This document shows positions 14,947-22,694 of a DNA stretch of 49,301 nucleotides, piece after piece (position 1 is the first letter of the stretch; the number at the start of each line of letters is the position of its first letter). The notes beneath the pieces were generated by a model, which saw only the letters and a list, made by a program, of their open reading frames with translations, ran no database searches and had not been told where the DNA came from. Origin of the DNA: JACVRW01 sp046735115 (GTDB lineage: Bacteria > Actinomycetota > Thermoleophilia > Solirubrobacterales > Thermoleophilaceae); assembly GCA_046735115.1 (NCBI GenBank), contig JBKPSR010000147.1, positions 1-49,301 of the forward strand, read 5' to 3'. The translations under genes and the position numbers were made by a program.

Positions 14947-15654
14947 GTGCCGGATCCGGATGGCGTCATACGCGTGCGCGCGGAGAACCCGTCGCAGCTG
15001 ACGCTCGACGGGACGAACACCTATGTGGTCGGGCGGTGGGTGGTGGATCCGGGCCCCGCGTTGCGGGCTCATCTCGAGGCTGTTGGGCGTGCTGCGAACC
15101 ACGGCATCGAGGGGGTGGTCCTCACTCACTCGCATGCCGATCACTCAGAGGGCGCGGGCTTGCTCGGGGCGCCCGTGACGCTTCCGCGTGATGGGGAGGA
15201 GGTCGGGCCGTTTCGCGCGGTCGGAACGCCGGGCCATTCGGCCGACAGCGTGTGCCTCTTGATGGGCCGTGTGTGCTTCACCGGCGACACCGTGCTGGGC
15301 GAGGGCAGCGTTTTCATCGCGCCGGGCGAGGGCTCGCTGTCGGCCTACCTGGATTCGCTCCGCCGGCTGCGGTCGCTCGAGCTGGAGGTCCTCTGTCCGG
15401 GGCACGGCCCCTACGTCTGGGACCCGGCCGCGAAGCTCGACGAGTACATTGCGCACCGGCTCGACCGGGAACGACGGCTGGTCGAGGCGCTCGACGCAGG
15501 GCTCCGGACCGAGGACGAGCTGCTGGATGCCGCGTGGCCGGAGGTGCCGGCAGCGCTGCGCCCAGCGGCGGCGCTGACCCTGCAAGCTCACATGGAGAAG
15601 CTGCGGGAGGAGGGGTGGACGCCGAAGCGCGCGGCCGACGACCGACAGCATTGA
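14947..15654 (+). CDS. MBL-fold metallo-hydrolase, LACTB2/RNase-like type
   Basis: A 235-residue metallo-beta-lactamase fold enzyme. Metal ligands are seen in VVLTHSHADHSEG (HxHxDH), VGTPGHSADS, CFTGDTVLGEG and CPGHGPYVWDP. The C-terminal 60 residues (ELLDAAWPEVPAALRPAAAL) form the small winged-helix domain seen in LACTB2-like MBL proteins, in which some members act as endoribonucleases. Substrate cannot be read from sequence. The start is GTG 14947, with an alternative GTG two bases upstream out of frame. An unremarkable GC-rich spacer and a relic of the efp start follow. Confidence 0.85.
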   Translation: MPDPDGVIRVRAENPSQLTLDGTNTYVVGRWVVDPGPALRAHLEAVGRAANHGIEGVVLTHSHADHSEGAGLLGAPVTLPRDGEEVGPFRAVGTPGHSADSVCLLMGRVCFTGDTVLGEGSVFIAPGEGSLSAYLDSLRRLRSLELEVLCPGHGPYVWDPAAKLDEYIAHRLDRERRLVEALDAGLRTEDELLDAAWPEVPAALRPAAALTLQAHMEKLREEGWTPKRAADDRQH

Positions 15655-15718
15655 GGGGTGGCCCACCACCAGGTGCGGGTGGGCATGCGTAGCCGGACGG
15701 CTAGCCCTCCCGTCGCAG

Positions 15719-15778
15719 ATGATCAGCACCAACCAGTTGGGGTTCGTCCTCTCCTGCACATCGCTTAGCCTCGACTAG
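15719..15778 (+). pseudogene. Relic copy A of the efp 5' end
   Basis: A 19-codon frame beginning MISTNQLG and ending in TAG. Bases 15719-15735 repeat the first codons of efp (GATCAGCACCAAC is identical), and CTAGCC 13 bases upstream matches the TAGGCT promoter box region of efp. Similarity fades after about ten codons, though CACATCGC recurs at the expected distance. The rest of the 170-base gap (15655-15824) holds no gene. Confidence 0.6.
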
Positions 15779-15824
15779 GCCATCTGCCTGCTGGGCCACC
15801 GACGGCGAGGGCTCCCCGAGAGCC

Positions 15825-16286
15825 TCAGCCGATGATGTGGAATACGAAGACGAACTTAGTGCCACCCTCGCGCGCCTGCAGCTCTACCGTACCCCGCGCA
15901 TTTCGGTAGCGCCCGGTCCCACCCGTGATGGCGAGAACGCTGTCCTTGGCGTCGTAGAACGGTCCTTCGACCGCGATGTTGCCGCCGGCGAGCAGCGTCG
16001 TGTAGTTGCATTCATACGAGCCGCCCGGCACCACGCGAACGCAGTAGCCCTGGTCGGTTCCCACCTTTCGCGTGTCCGTCCGGTCGAAGACCTCGTTCGC
16101 GAAAGTCAGCAGGTCTCCCGCGCTGTCGCCCGTGGCCCCGGTGTCGGTCGTCGCGTCCGTGGTGGCGTGCTCGATTACCGTGATTGTCTTGCCGCCCCTG
16201 TGTTGCGGCTTGGCCGACGCCGTTACGGCAATCACCAGCGCGGCGGCCGTGCCGACTGCGAACAGGGCGATGAGCAGGCGCTTCAT
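15825..16286 (-). CDS. Small secreted protein with allene oxide cyclase/dirigent-like barrel
   Basis: A 153-residue protein with a clear signal peptide (MKRLLIALFAVGTAAALVIAV, cleavage near TASA). The mature part ends with GGNIAVEGPFYDAKDSVLAI, then TGGTGRYRNARGTVEL and a hydrophobic C-terminus FVFVFHIIG. The 'ITGGTGRYxxARG' signature is that of the allene-oxide-cyclase/dirigent beta-barrel superfamily, common among secreted actinobacterial proteins of unknown function. Two Cys are positioned to form a disulfide (GYCVR and YECNY). A strong Shine-Dalgarno AAAGGAGGAG lies upstream, unlike the leaderless neighbours. Base composition looks lower in GC than the surrounding genes. It lies between two relics of the efp start. 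Confidence 0.65.
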   Translation of the reverse strand: MKRLLIALFAVGTAAALVIAVTASAKPQHRGGKTITVIEHATTDATTDTGATGDSAGDLLTFANEVFDRTDTRKVGTDQGYCVRVVPGGSYECNYTTLLAGGNIAVEGPFYDAKDSVLAITGGTGRYRNARGTVELQAREGGTKFVFVFHIIG

Positions 16287-16382
16287 TGAGCTCCTCCTTT
16301 ATTGCTGTCGACGCTTGCCTAATGGACCGAATCACACGGGTCAAGAGTCAGGTGAGGCGGCTAGCCTTTCGCGACAGCGAAG

Positions 16383-16460
16383 ATGATCAGCACCAACCGG
16401 TTCAAGTTTGGATGCATATACACATCGCGAGCAGCCCAGCCTGCCTGCACGCCCGGATAA
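16383..16460 (+). pseudogene. Relic copy B of the efp 5' end
   Basis: A 25-codon frame starting MISTNRFK, the same first eight residues as efp, then diverging and ending at TAA. GATCAGCACCAAC and GGTTCAAG are identical to efp; the 17 bases GATGATCAGCACCAACC are identical to relic A. CTAGCC occurs about 17 bases upstream. The 197-base gap 16287-16483 otherwise holds only the promoter side of the secreted-protein gene. Confidence 0.65.
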
Positions 16461-16483
16461 AACAACGCGGTCAGGGCGGGCAG

Positions 16484-16948
16484 CTAGGCGAGCAGCTCGC
16501 AGACGTCCTGGCTCGTCCCGCCTTGTTGGGTGAACCCCACGATGGCGCCGGCCGGGTCACGCTCGACGATAACCCTCCCGGTTGTGATCAGCAGCTGGTC
16601 GAACGGGCGGACGAACTGCCGACCCCGGAGGTACTCGGTCGACGACCCGTCCGCGTCGAAGACGGCCAGGATCGGGCCCGAGGCGTTGACGACGATGAAC
16701 TTGCCGGTCGAGAGGTTGGTCAACCGCTCCTTGAAGGTGCCGGTCGTCAACCGGTTGCCATTGCTGAAGGTGGTAAGGACAGAGCGGTTGACAAGCACCT
16801 CTCGGCGGACGTCGAAGGAGCACTGGCCCGAGAACGTCCGATCTGCGAAGGAGACCGGCTCGTGCGTCGGCGGGATGGCCGAGGCGAGTGGCACCGACAC
16901 GGACGTCGCTGCGGTGGCGGCGGCTAGGGCGGTGAGCAGCTTCTTCAT
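16484..16948 (-). CDS. Small secreted hypothetical protein
   Basis: A 154-residue protein with a signal peptide (MKKLLTALAAATAATSVSVP, cleavage near ASA). The mature protein (SFADRTFSGQCSFDVRREV ... ERLTNLSTGKFIVVNASGP) has a beta-rich pattern and two Cys, one at each end (GQCSF and VCELLA), likely joined by a disulfide. I do not recognise a named family with certainty; the pattern is common among secreted actinobacterial proteins of unknown function. A Shine-Dalgarno AAGGAGATA precedes ATG 16948. It lies between efp relic B and efp itself, on the opposite strand. Confidence 0.6.
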   Translation of the reverse strand: MKKLLTALAAATAATSVSVPLASAIPPTHEPVSFADRTFSGQCSFDVRREVLVNRSVLTTFSNGNRLTTGTFKERLTNLSTGKFIVVNASGPILAVFDADGSSTEYLRGRQFVRPFDQLLITTGRVIVERDPAGAIVGFTQQGGTSQDVCELLA

Positions 16949-17101
16949 GGAAGTATCTCCTTGTGGGACAGAGTCCCCGCCCGCGCCAACCACCGTAATC
17001 CCCGATCTTGAAGTATCTAACCTCCAGCCCGGCGGCGAGCAGGGAATCTCGGCCTGCGTGACGCGCGGCGGACCGGCGCTGTCCGCGGTTCGGCGCCGGG
17101 C

Positions 17102-17107
17102 TAGGCT
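17102..17107 (+). promoter_or_regulatory. -10 box of efp
   Basis: TAGGCT with 7 bases to GTG 17115. The two relic efp copies keep the equivalent CTAGCC. Confidence 0.5.
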
Positions 17108-17114
17108 TCGAGCG

Positions 17115-17675
17115 GTGATCAGCACCAACAGGTTCAAGAACGGCACCCACATCGAGGTGGATGGCACGGTCTTCAAGATCGTCGAGTTCCAGCACGTCAA
17201 GCCGGGCAAGGGCGGGGCTTTCGTTCGCACCAAGCTCAAGCGAGCCGATGACGGGGCTGTCATCGACAGGACCTTTCGGGCCGGTGAGAAGTTCCGGCCG
17301 GTTCGCACCGAGTCGCGCAGGATGACCTTTCTGTATGCGGACGGCACGGACGCCCACTTCATGGACAGCCAGACCTACGAGCAGATGGCGGTGCCCCAGG
17401 ATGCGGTGGCCGAGTCGCTTAGGTGGGTCGTGCCGAACGAGGAGGTGGACATCCTCTACGTCGACGACGCTCCGAGCGACGTGCAGGTGCCGAGCGCCGT
17501 CGAGCTGAGCGTGGCCGAGACCGAGCCCGGGGTGCGCGGCGATACGGCTAGCGGTGGCGGCGACAAGCCGGCGACGCTCGAGTCCGGTGTCGTCGTGCGG
17601 GTCCCGCTGTTCGTGAATGTGGGCGATCGGGTCCGTGTGGACACCCGCTCCGGCGAGTACGTGTCGCGCGCGTGA
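17115..17675 (+). CDS. efp: Elongation factor P
   Basis: A 186-residue EF-P, standard length, with three OB/KOW-type domains. It rescues ribosomes stalled on polyproline stretches. The tip loop that reaches the peptidyl-transferase centre reads VKPGKGGAF, with Lys32 at the apex where other bacteria modify Lys or Arg; no modification enzyme is in the window. The C-terminal domain includes PLFVNVGDRVRVDTRSGEYVSRA, the conserved EF-P end. GTG 17115 gives the canonical N-terminus MISTNRFKNG. It leads the efp-nusB-xseB-prenyl synthase-dxs run. The family usually ends exactly as seen here, so no truncation. Confidence 0.97.
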   Translation: MISTNRFKNGTHIEVDGTVFKIVEFQHVKPGKGGAFVRTKLKRADDGAVIDRTFRAGEKFRPVRTESRRMTFLYADGTDAHFMDSQTYEQMAVPQDAVAESLRWVVPNEEVDILYVDDAPSDVQVPSAVELSVAETEPGVRGDTASGGGDKPATLESGVVVRVPLFVNVGDRVRVDTRSGEYVSRA

Positions 17676-17681
17676 GCCGTC

Positions 17682-18068
17682 GTGGCGAGGCGCACTGAGC
17701 AGCGACGAGCCGCCGTGGTCGCCCTCTACCAAGCCGACGTGACCGGCCGGCCCGCCCCGGAACTCGTGGAGCGCGGCGCGAGCCCGTTCACGCGCGAGCT
17801 CGTCGACGGCGTGGTGGCCGATCGCGGCGCGCTCGACGAGTCGATCGCGAGGCACGCGAGCGGCTGGTCGCTCGACCGGATCGCGCCGCTGGAGCGCAAC
17901 ATCCTGCGCGTGGCGGTGCACGAAATGCGAAATCGGAGTGACATTCCGGACGAAGTGGCGATCGACGAGGCAGTGGAGGCGGCGAAGGAGCTGTGTGGGG
18001 CCGATGCTCCTTCTTTCATAAATGGGGTGTTGGGGGCCGTGCAGCGGGAGAACGGAGCGCCGGCATGA
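17682..18068 (+). CDS. nusB: Transcription antitermination factor NusB
   Basis: A 128-residue all-helical protein. The N-terminus ARRTEQRRAAVVALYQADVT and the C-terminal signature APLERNILRVAVHEM ... VAIDEAVEAAKELCGADAPSFINGVLGAV match NusB, which binds boxA RNA with NusE to prevent termination in rRNA operons. GTG 17682 starts 6 bases after the efp stop. Its TGA overlaps the ATG of the next gene by 4 bases. The efp-nusB order is standard in actinobacteria. Confidence 0.95.
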   Translation: MARRTEQRRAAVVALYQADVTGRPAPELVERGASPFTRELVDGVVADRGALDESIARHASGWSLDRIAPLERNILRVAVHEMRNRSDIPDEVAIDEAVEAAKELCGADAPSFINGVLGAVQRENGAPA

Positions 18069-18265
18069 ACGCGCCCGACTCGCTCACCGCGCTCGCCGAG
18101 GAGCTCGAGGCGGTCGCCGACAAGCTGCGCTCCGAAGCGGTCGACTCGGACGAGGCCGCCGATCTCGTCGAGCGCTGCGCCGAGGTGGCCACCCGTCTCG
18201 GGGCGGAGATCGACGCCCGGGCGCGCGGAGCCGCCGAGTCGGAGGGTCAGGAGCGGCTCCTTTGA
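18065..18265 (+). CDS. xseB: Probable exodeoxyribonuclease VII small subunit
   Basis: A 66-residue acidic helical protein, right in length for XseB. The pattern LAEELEAVADKLRSEAVDSD then EAADLVERCAEVATRLGAEID resembles the XseB two-helix hairpin (L-E-x-I-V-x-x-L-E ... EEA-x-x-L-x-E-x-x-x-L). It overlaps nusB (ATGA) and the prenyl synthase (TTGA), the position XseB takes in many genomes. The large subunit gene xseA, normally next to it, is absent from the window. A weakly conserved sequence and simple helices mean another small coiled-coil protein cannot be excluded. Confidence 0.55.
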   Translation: MNAPDSLTALAEELEAVADKLRSEAVDSDEAADLVERCAEVATRLGAEIDARARGAAESEGQERLL

Positions 18266-19176
18266 CACCTGGAGAGCGGGTGCTCGCGGGCACCGCCCGC
18301 TCGCATGTCGAGGCTGCGGCCTACCCGGTCGAGCTCCAGGAGAAGGTCGACGCCTACCTCGAGGGTCTCCGCTTCGCGGCGGAGCCCGGCACGGCCCGCC
18401 TCGAGGAGGCGATGCGCTACTCGCTCCTGGCGGGCGGCAAGCGCATCCGGCCGGTGCTCGCCCTCGCCACGGCGGAGGCCCTCGCAAGGCCTCCTGAGGA
18501 GGTGCTCCCGCTCGCCGCGGCGATCGAGATGATCCACACCTACTCGCTGATCCACGACGACCTCCCGGCCATGGATGACGACGAGCTGCGGCGCGGCAAG
18601 CCGACCTGCCACGTGGCCTTCGGCGAGGACGTGGCGATCCTCGCCGGCGACGGCCTCTTCGCCGAGGCTCTCCGCCTGGCGCTGTACGAGCAGACGGGCG
18701 AGCCCGCCAACCTGATCGCCGCGCTGCGCGAGGTCGTGAGTGCCGCGGGCACGCATGGGATGGTCGGAGGCCAGTTCCTCGACGTGGCGGGCGCGGACCA
18801 GGCCGACCTTCGCCACCTACACGAGCTGAAGACCGGCGCGCTGATCGCGGCATCGGTCGGGTCGATGCTGGCCCTCGAAGGCCTCGACGGACCTCCTACA
18901 ATGCCGTTCCGGCGCTTCGCGGCGGAGCTGGGCGTCGTGTTCCAGATCGTCGACGACATCCTCGACGTGACCGGAGACGAGGCAGAGCTGGGGAAGCCGC
19001 GGGGCTCCGACGAGCGCCATGGCAAGGCGACCTATGTGAGTGTGTTCGGCCTCGACCGGGCACGTGAGTTGGCAAAGGACAGCCACGCCGCGGCGCGGGC
19101 CGCTCTCGCAGAGGCCGAAGGAGCCACCGGAAGGCTCGGGCAGATCGCCGACTACATCCTGACGCGCACCACATGA
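18262..19176 (+). CDS. Polyprenyl (farnesyl/geranylgeranyl) diphosphate synthase
   Basis: About 304 residues, an all-helical trans-prenyltransferase that condenses IPP with allylic diphosphates. The first Asp-rich motif is LIHDDLPAMDDD (DDxxxxD, the form typical of bacterial type II FPP/GGPP synthases), preceded by LLAGGKRIRPVL and IEMIHTYSLIHDD. The second Asp-rich motif is FQIVDDILDVTGD. Chain length cannot be fixed from the motif alone. The start is TTG 18262 overlapping the xseB stop, or GTG 18280, which has GGAGA upstream. It lies directly before dxs with a 4-base overlap, linking precursor supply and chain synthesis in one operon. Confidence 0.92.
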   Translation: MTPGERVLAGTARSHVEAAAYPVELQEKVDAYLEGLRFAAEPGTARLEEAMRYSLLAGGKRIRPVLALATAEALARPPEEVLPLAAAIEMIHTYSLIHDDLPAMDDDELRRGKPTCHVAFGEDVAILAGDGLFAEALRLALYEQTGEPANLIAALREVVSAAGTHGMVGGQFLDVAGADQADLRHLHELKTGALIAASVGSMLALEGLDGPPTMPFRRFAAELGVVFQIVDDILDVTGDEAELGKPRGSDERHGKATYVSVFGLDRARELAKDSHAAARAALAEAEGATGRLGQIADYILTRTT

Positions 19177-21128
19177 CCGCTTCAAAGCTGATCGACAACA
19201 TCAACGGCCCCGCCGATCTGAAGGGCCTCGACGACGAGCAGCTCGCCGAGCTGGCGCAGGAGGTCCGCGAGCTGATCATCGAGACGATCGGCGAGATCGG
19301 GGGCCACTTCGGGGCCAATCTGGGCGCCTGCGAGCTCGCGGTGGCGATCCACTCGCTGCTCGACTCCCCGACCGACAAGGTGCTCTGGGACGTGGGCCAC
19401 CAGGCCTACCCCCACAAGGTCCTCACCGGCCGCCGCGACGAGCTCCACACGATCCGCAAGTACGGGGGACTCGCGCCCTTCTGCTCGATCCAGGAGTCGA
19501 GGCACGACATCATGGGCGCCGGCCACGCCTCGACGAGCGTCTCGTACGCCGTCGGCATCAGGGAGGCGATGCGCCAGGGCGTCGCGCCCGACGGCAAGGT
19601 AGTGGCCGTGATCGGCGACGGCGCGCTCACCGGCGGCGTGTCGTTCGAGGCGCTCCTCAACGCCGGCGGCATGGACCTGCCGATCGTGATCGTGGTGAAC
19701 GACAACGGCATGTCGATCGCGCCGAACGTCGGCGCCCTGTCGCGGCTCTTCAACCGGATGCGCCTCAATCCGAAGCTCTACCACGCGCGCGAGGATGTGG
19801 AGGAGACGCTCACGAAGCTGCCCGCGGGGATCGGCACCAAGATCGAGCGGCTCGGCCCGATCCTGAAGGAGTCGCTGAAGGCGTACTGGGCGCCGGGCCT
19901 CTTCTTCGAGGAGCTCGACCTCGCCTACGTCGGCGTGATCGACGGCCACGACGTGAAGGAGCTGCGCAAGGCGATCGGGACGGCCCTGGAGGCCGACCGC
20001 CCCGTCGTCGTGCATTGCAAGACCGTGAAGGGGAAGGGCTTCGCGCCGGCCGAGGAGGGCGGCCTCGAGGGCATGGAGAAGTGGCATGCCGCGAAGCCGG
20101 GCTCGATCGTCAACGGCACGGCCGCCCCCAAGAAGAAGGAGCCGCTCAAGTCCGCGAAGCCGGCGCCGGCCGCCCCGCCGCAGTACACGACCGTCTTCGG
20201 CGAGGCGCTCGTCGAGGAGGCGCGGCGCGACGAGCGCGTGGTGGGCATCACGGCGGCGATGAACTCCGGGACCGGGCTGAACCTGCTGCAGACGGCGCTG
20301 CCCGAGCGCTACTACGACGTCGGGATCGCGGAGCAGCACGCGGTGCTGTTCGCGGCCGGCCTGGCGCTTGCGGGCGCAAAGCCCGTCGCGGCGATCTACT
20401 CGACCTTCCTCCAGCGCGGCTACGACCAGATCGTCCACGACGTCTGCTTGCAGAAGCTGAACGTCGTGTTCGCCATGGACCGCGCCGGGCTGGTCGGCGA
20501 CGACGGCCCCACGCACCACGGCGCGTTCGACATCTCGTACCTCCGCTGCCTCCCGAACATGGTGCAGATGGCGCCGCGCAACGAGGCCGCGCTCGTCCAC
20601 ATGCTCCACACGGCGCTGAGATACGACGACGGCCCGATCGCGCTTCGCTACCCGCGCGGCGAAGGCGAGGGCGTGCCGCTCCCGCTGCGTCCCGAGCCGA
20701 TCGAGATCGGGCGCGGGGAGGTCCTGCGCGAGGGCGAGACCGTGGCGTTGCTCGGCTACGGATACGGCGTGAGCGTGGCGCTGGGCGCGGCCGACGAGCT
20801 CGCCAACGATCACGGGATGGACGCCACGGTGGCCGACGCCCACTTTGCCAAGCCGCTCGACGAGGAGCTGATCGAGCGCCTCGCGGTTGAGCACGACCTG
20901 CTCGTGACCGTGGAGGAGAACGTGCTCGCGGGCGGTTTCGGCGCGGCCGTGCTCGAGCACCTCGCCGACCATGACCTCCTGCGCGAAACGCGCGTGCTGC
21001 GCTTCGGCCTCCCGGACCGCTACGTGACGCACGGCAAGCCCGCGCTGCTCCGCGACGAGGTCGGGCTCACCGGCGAGAAGGTCGCCGAGCGGGTAGCGCA
21101 GGCGGTGCTCGAGCCGTCACTCGCCTGA
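19173..21128 (+). CDS. dxs: 1-deoxy-D-xylulose-5-phosphate synthase
   Basis: A 651-residue thiamine diphosphate enzyme that condenses pyruvate and glyceraldehyde 3-phosphate in the first step of the MEP isoprenoid pathway. Landmarks: DVGHQAYPHKVLTGRRDEL, the TPP-binding GDGALTGGVSFEALLNAG and NDNGMSIAPNVGALS, FAPAEEGG, the transketolase pyrimidine domain with VGIAEQHAV and DRAGLVGDDGPTHHG, and the C-terminal domain VEENVLAGGFGAAVLEHL. All are intact and length is normal (about 620-650). A linker near residues 310-330 is Lys/Pro/Ala-rich. ATG 19173 overlaps the synthase stop (ATGA). Confidence 0.97.
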   Translation: MTASKLIDNINGPADLKGLDDEQLAELAQEVRELIIETIGEIGGHFGANLGACELAVAIHSLLDSPTDKVLWDVGHQAYPHKVLTGRRDELHTIRKYGGLAPFCSIQESRHDIMGAGHASTSVSYAVGIREAMRQGVAPDGKVVAVIGDGALTGGVSFEALLNAGGMDLPIVIVVNDNGMSIAPNVGALSRLFNRMRLNPKLYHAREDVEETLTKLPAGIGTKIERLGPILKESLKAYWAPGLFFEELDLAYVGVIDGHDVKELRKAIGTALEADRPVVVHCKTVKGKGFAPAEEGGLEGMEKWHAAKPGSIVNGTAAPKKKEPLKSAKPAPAAPPQYTTVFGEALVEEARRDERVVGITAAMNSGTGLNLLQTALPERYYDVGIAEQHAVLFAAGLALAGAKPVAAIYSTFLQRGYDQIVHDVCLQKLNVVFAMDRAGLVGDDGPTHHGAFDISYLRCLPNMVQMAPRNEAALVHMLHTALRYDDGPIALRYPRGEGEGVPLPLRPEPIEIGRGEVLREGETVALLGYGYGVSVALGAADELANDHGMDATVADAHFAKPLDEELIERLAVEHDLLVTVEENVLAGGFGAAVLEHLADHDLLRETRVLRFGLPDRYVTHGKPALLRDEVGLTGEKVAERVAQAVLEPSLA

Positions 21129-21149
21129 CGCGTTGCCGCGCCGGGCGAG

Positions 21150-22211
21150 CTACCAGCGAGCGAGGCTCGTGTCGGACTCGAGCCGAAGCGCCAGCGCGGT
21201 GAGCAGCTGGATCGTCGCCTCGACGTCCGCGAGCTGGACCAGCTCCACTGGCGAGTGCATGTAGCGGAGCGGGATCGACACAACGGCGGTGGGCACGCCG
21301 GTGCGGCTTAAGTGGACCGCGTCGGCATCCGTTCCGGTCTGGCGCCCGGACGCCTCGGTCGAGCTTTGGATGCCCTCCTTGGCGGCCACCTCGTCGAGCA
21401 GCTCGTTCACCGCGCGGCTCACGATGGCGCCGCGTGTGATCACCGGGCCGGTCCCCAGGCCGTGGTCGCCCAGCTCACCCGGTTCGACGCCGGGCGCATC
21501 CGTCGCGTGGGTCACGTCGACCACGATCGCCAGGTCGGGCTCGAGCCCGTAGGCCATGACGCGCGCCCCATGGGCGCCGATCTCCTCCTGGACCGCGGCC
21601 ACGCCCGCCACGGGCCCGGCGCCGCCCCCGGCCTCCTTCACGCGCCGCGCGACCTCGATCGCCACGTAGACGCCCAGCCGGTTGTCGAGTGCGCGCGAGG
21701 CGACGCGGTCGTTCGGCAGGTCGAGCGGCTCGGCCGCGATCAGCACCTGGTCGCCCGGCGCGACCATCGAGCGCGCCTCGTCGCCGTCCTTCGCGCCGAT
21801 GTCCACGTGCAGGTTCTTCAGCTGAACGGCCTTCTTGCGCTCCTCCGCGTCGGTCAGGTGCGGGGGCTTGCGTCCCACGACACCGGGCACGACTCCGTCC
21901 CGCGTGAGCACCTCCACGCGCTGGGCGACCAGCACCTGGGCGTCCCAGCCGCCGGACTGAACGATGTGCAGGTAGCCCTTGTCGCTCACGTGGCTCACGA
22001 GCAGCGCGATCTCGTCGATGTGGCCGACGACCGCCATCAGCGGCGAGTCGCCCCGGCCGTTCACGCGCGCGACCGTCGTGCCCAGCTTGTCGGTCGTGAT
22101 CTCGTCGGCGAACCCCTCGGCGGCTTCGCGCCACACGCGGGCCGGGCGGCTCTCGTGCCCGGGCGGGCCGGGTGCGGTCAGCAGCCGGTGGAGTAGATCC
22201 GGGGCGGACAT
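21150..22211 (-). CDS. M42 family metallopeptidase (aminopeptidase/endoglucanase-like)
   Basis: A 353-residue di-metal aminopeptidase of family M42, which forms large tetrahedral complexes and trims peptides in the cytoplasm. Metal and catalytic motifs: VVGHIDEIALLV, the dinuclear Asp in SRALDNRLGVYVA, catalytic pair in VQEEIGAHGA, VVDVTHATDAPG, and the last ligand in IPLRYMHSPVEL. The complete set suggests an active enzyme. It lies 10 bases downstream of the OsmC gene on the same strand, probably one transcript. ATG 22211 is the only good start. This pair interrupts the usual dxs-tlyA neighbourhood. Confidence 0.92.
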   Translation of the reverse strand: MSAPDLLHRLLTAPGPPGHESRPARVWREAAEGFADEITTDKLGTTVARVNGRGDSPLMAVVGHIDEIALLVSHVSDKGYLHIVQSGGWDAQVLVAQRVEVLTRDGVVPGVVGRKPPHLTDAEERKKAVQLKNLHVDIGAKDGDEARSMVAPGDQVLIAAEPLDLPNDRVASRALDNRLGVYVAIEVARRVKEAGGGAGPVAGVAAVQEEIGAHGARVMAYGLEPDLAIVVDVTHATDAPGVEPGELGDHGLGTGPVITRGAIVSRAVNELLDEVAAKEGIQSSTEASGRQTGTDADAVHLSRTGVPTAVVSIPLRYMHSPVELVQLADVEATIQLLTALALRLESDTSLARW

Positions 22212-22221
22212 CCGCGAGAGG

Positions 22222-22677
22222 CTACCGCCGTTCGACCGTCGGCTCGATCGTCATCGCGCTGTTGAGGCTGTTCGCGATGAAGCAGTGCCCGTGCGCCGTC
22301 TCGACGAGCCTGCGGATGCGCTCCTCGCTCGGATCGCCCGTCACGGCGATTCGCGGCCGCAGCGTGATCTCGGTGATCCGCACCGTTTCCTCGTCCTCGG
22401 GCATGAGCGCGACGGCGTCGTCCTCATAGGCCACGACGTCGATGCGCGCCTTGGCCGCCACGTGCAGGAACCAGAGCATCTGGCATGACGAGGCGGCCAT
22501 GAGGAGAAGTTGTTCCGGGTTGAGGATGCTCGGGTCGCCCTTCGACTCGCCGGTCGTCACGCGCAAGTCCTGCTCGGCGGGCGGCGCGCTGACCGAGTGC
22601 GTCCGGTCGTAGTGGTCCCAGCCGAGCCCGGTCGAGCCGGTCCAGCGGAGACGCGATTCATAGCGGTGGGTCGCGAT
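22222..22677 (-). CDS. OsmC/Ohr family protein
   Basis: About 151 residues. The OsmC pattern is clear: HRYESRLRWTG, GDPSILNPEQLLLMAASSCQ (with the conserved Cys), and the C-terminal HGHCFIANSLNSA with the second Cys. OsmC/Ohr proteins reduce organic hydroperoxides through this Cys pair. The natural N-terminus (THRYES) has no ATG, GTG or TTG nearby; an ATC at 22677 with a TATTCT box 6 bases upstream is the best fit. The next canonical start, ATG 22740, would overlap the divergent NTF2-like gene and its promoter. It heads a two-gene unit with the M42 peptidase. Confidence 0.85.
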   Translation of the reverse strand: MATHRYESRLRWTGSTGLGWDHYDRTHSVSAPPAEQDLRVTTGESKGDPSILNPEQLLLMAASSCQMLWFLHVAAKARIDVVAYEDDAVALMPEDEETVRITEITLRPRIAVTGDPSEERIRRLVETAHGHCFIANSLNSAMTIEPTVERR

Positions 22678-22683
22678 CCGTGC

Positions 22684-22689
22684 AGAATA
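22684..22689 (-). promoter_or_regulatory. -10 box of the OsmC gene
   Basis: TATTCT on the minus strand, 6 bases before the proposed ATC start. The divergent NTF2-like gene begins at GTG 22695, so its promoter must overlap this site. Confidence 0.4.
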
Positions 22690-22694
22690 GGCGC

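Noticed and set aside
16530..17675. 381-codon EF-P with a long N-terminal extension
   Set aside because: Extension is antisense to a secreted-protein gene; the true EF-P start is GTG 17115 (MISTNRF).
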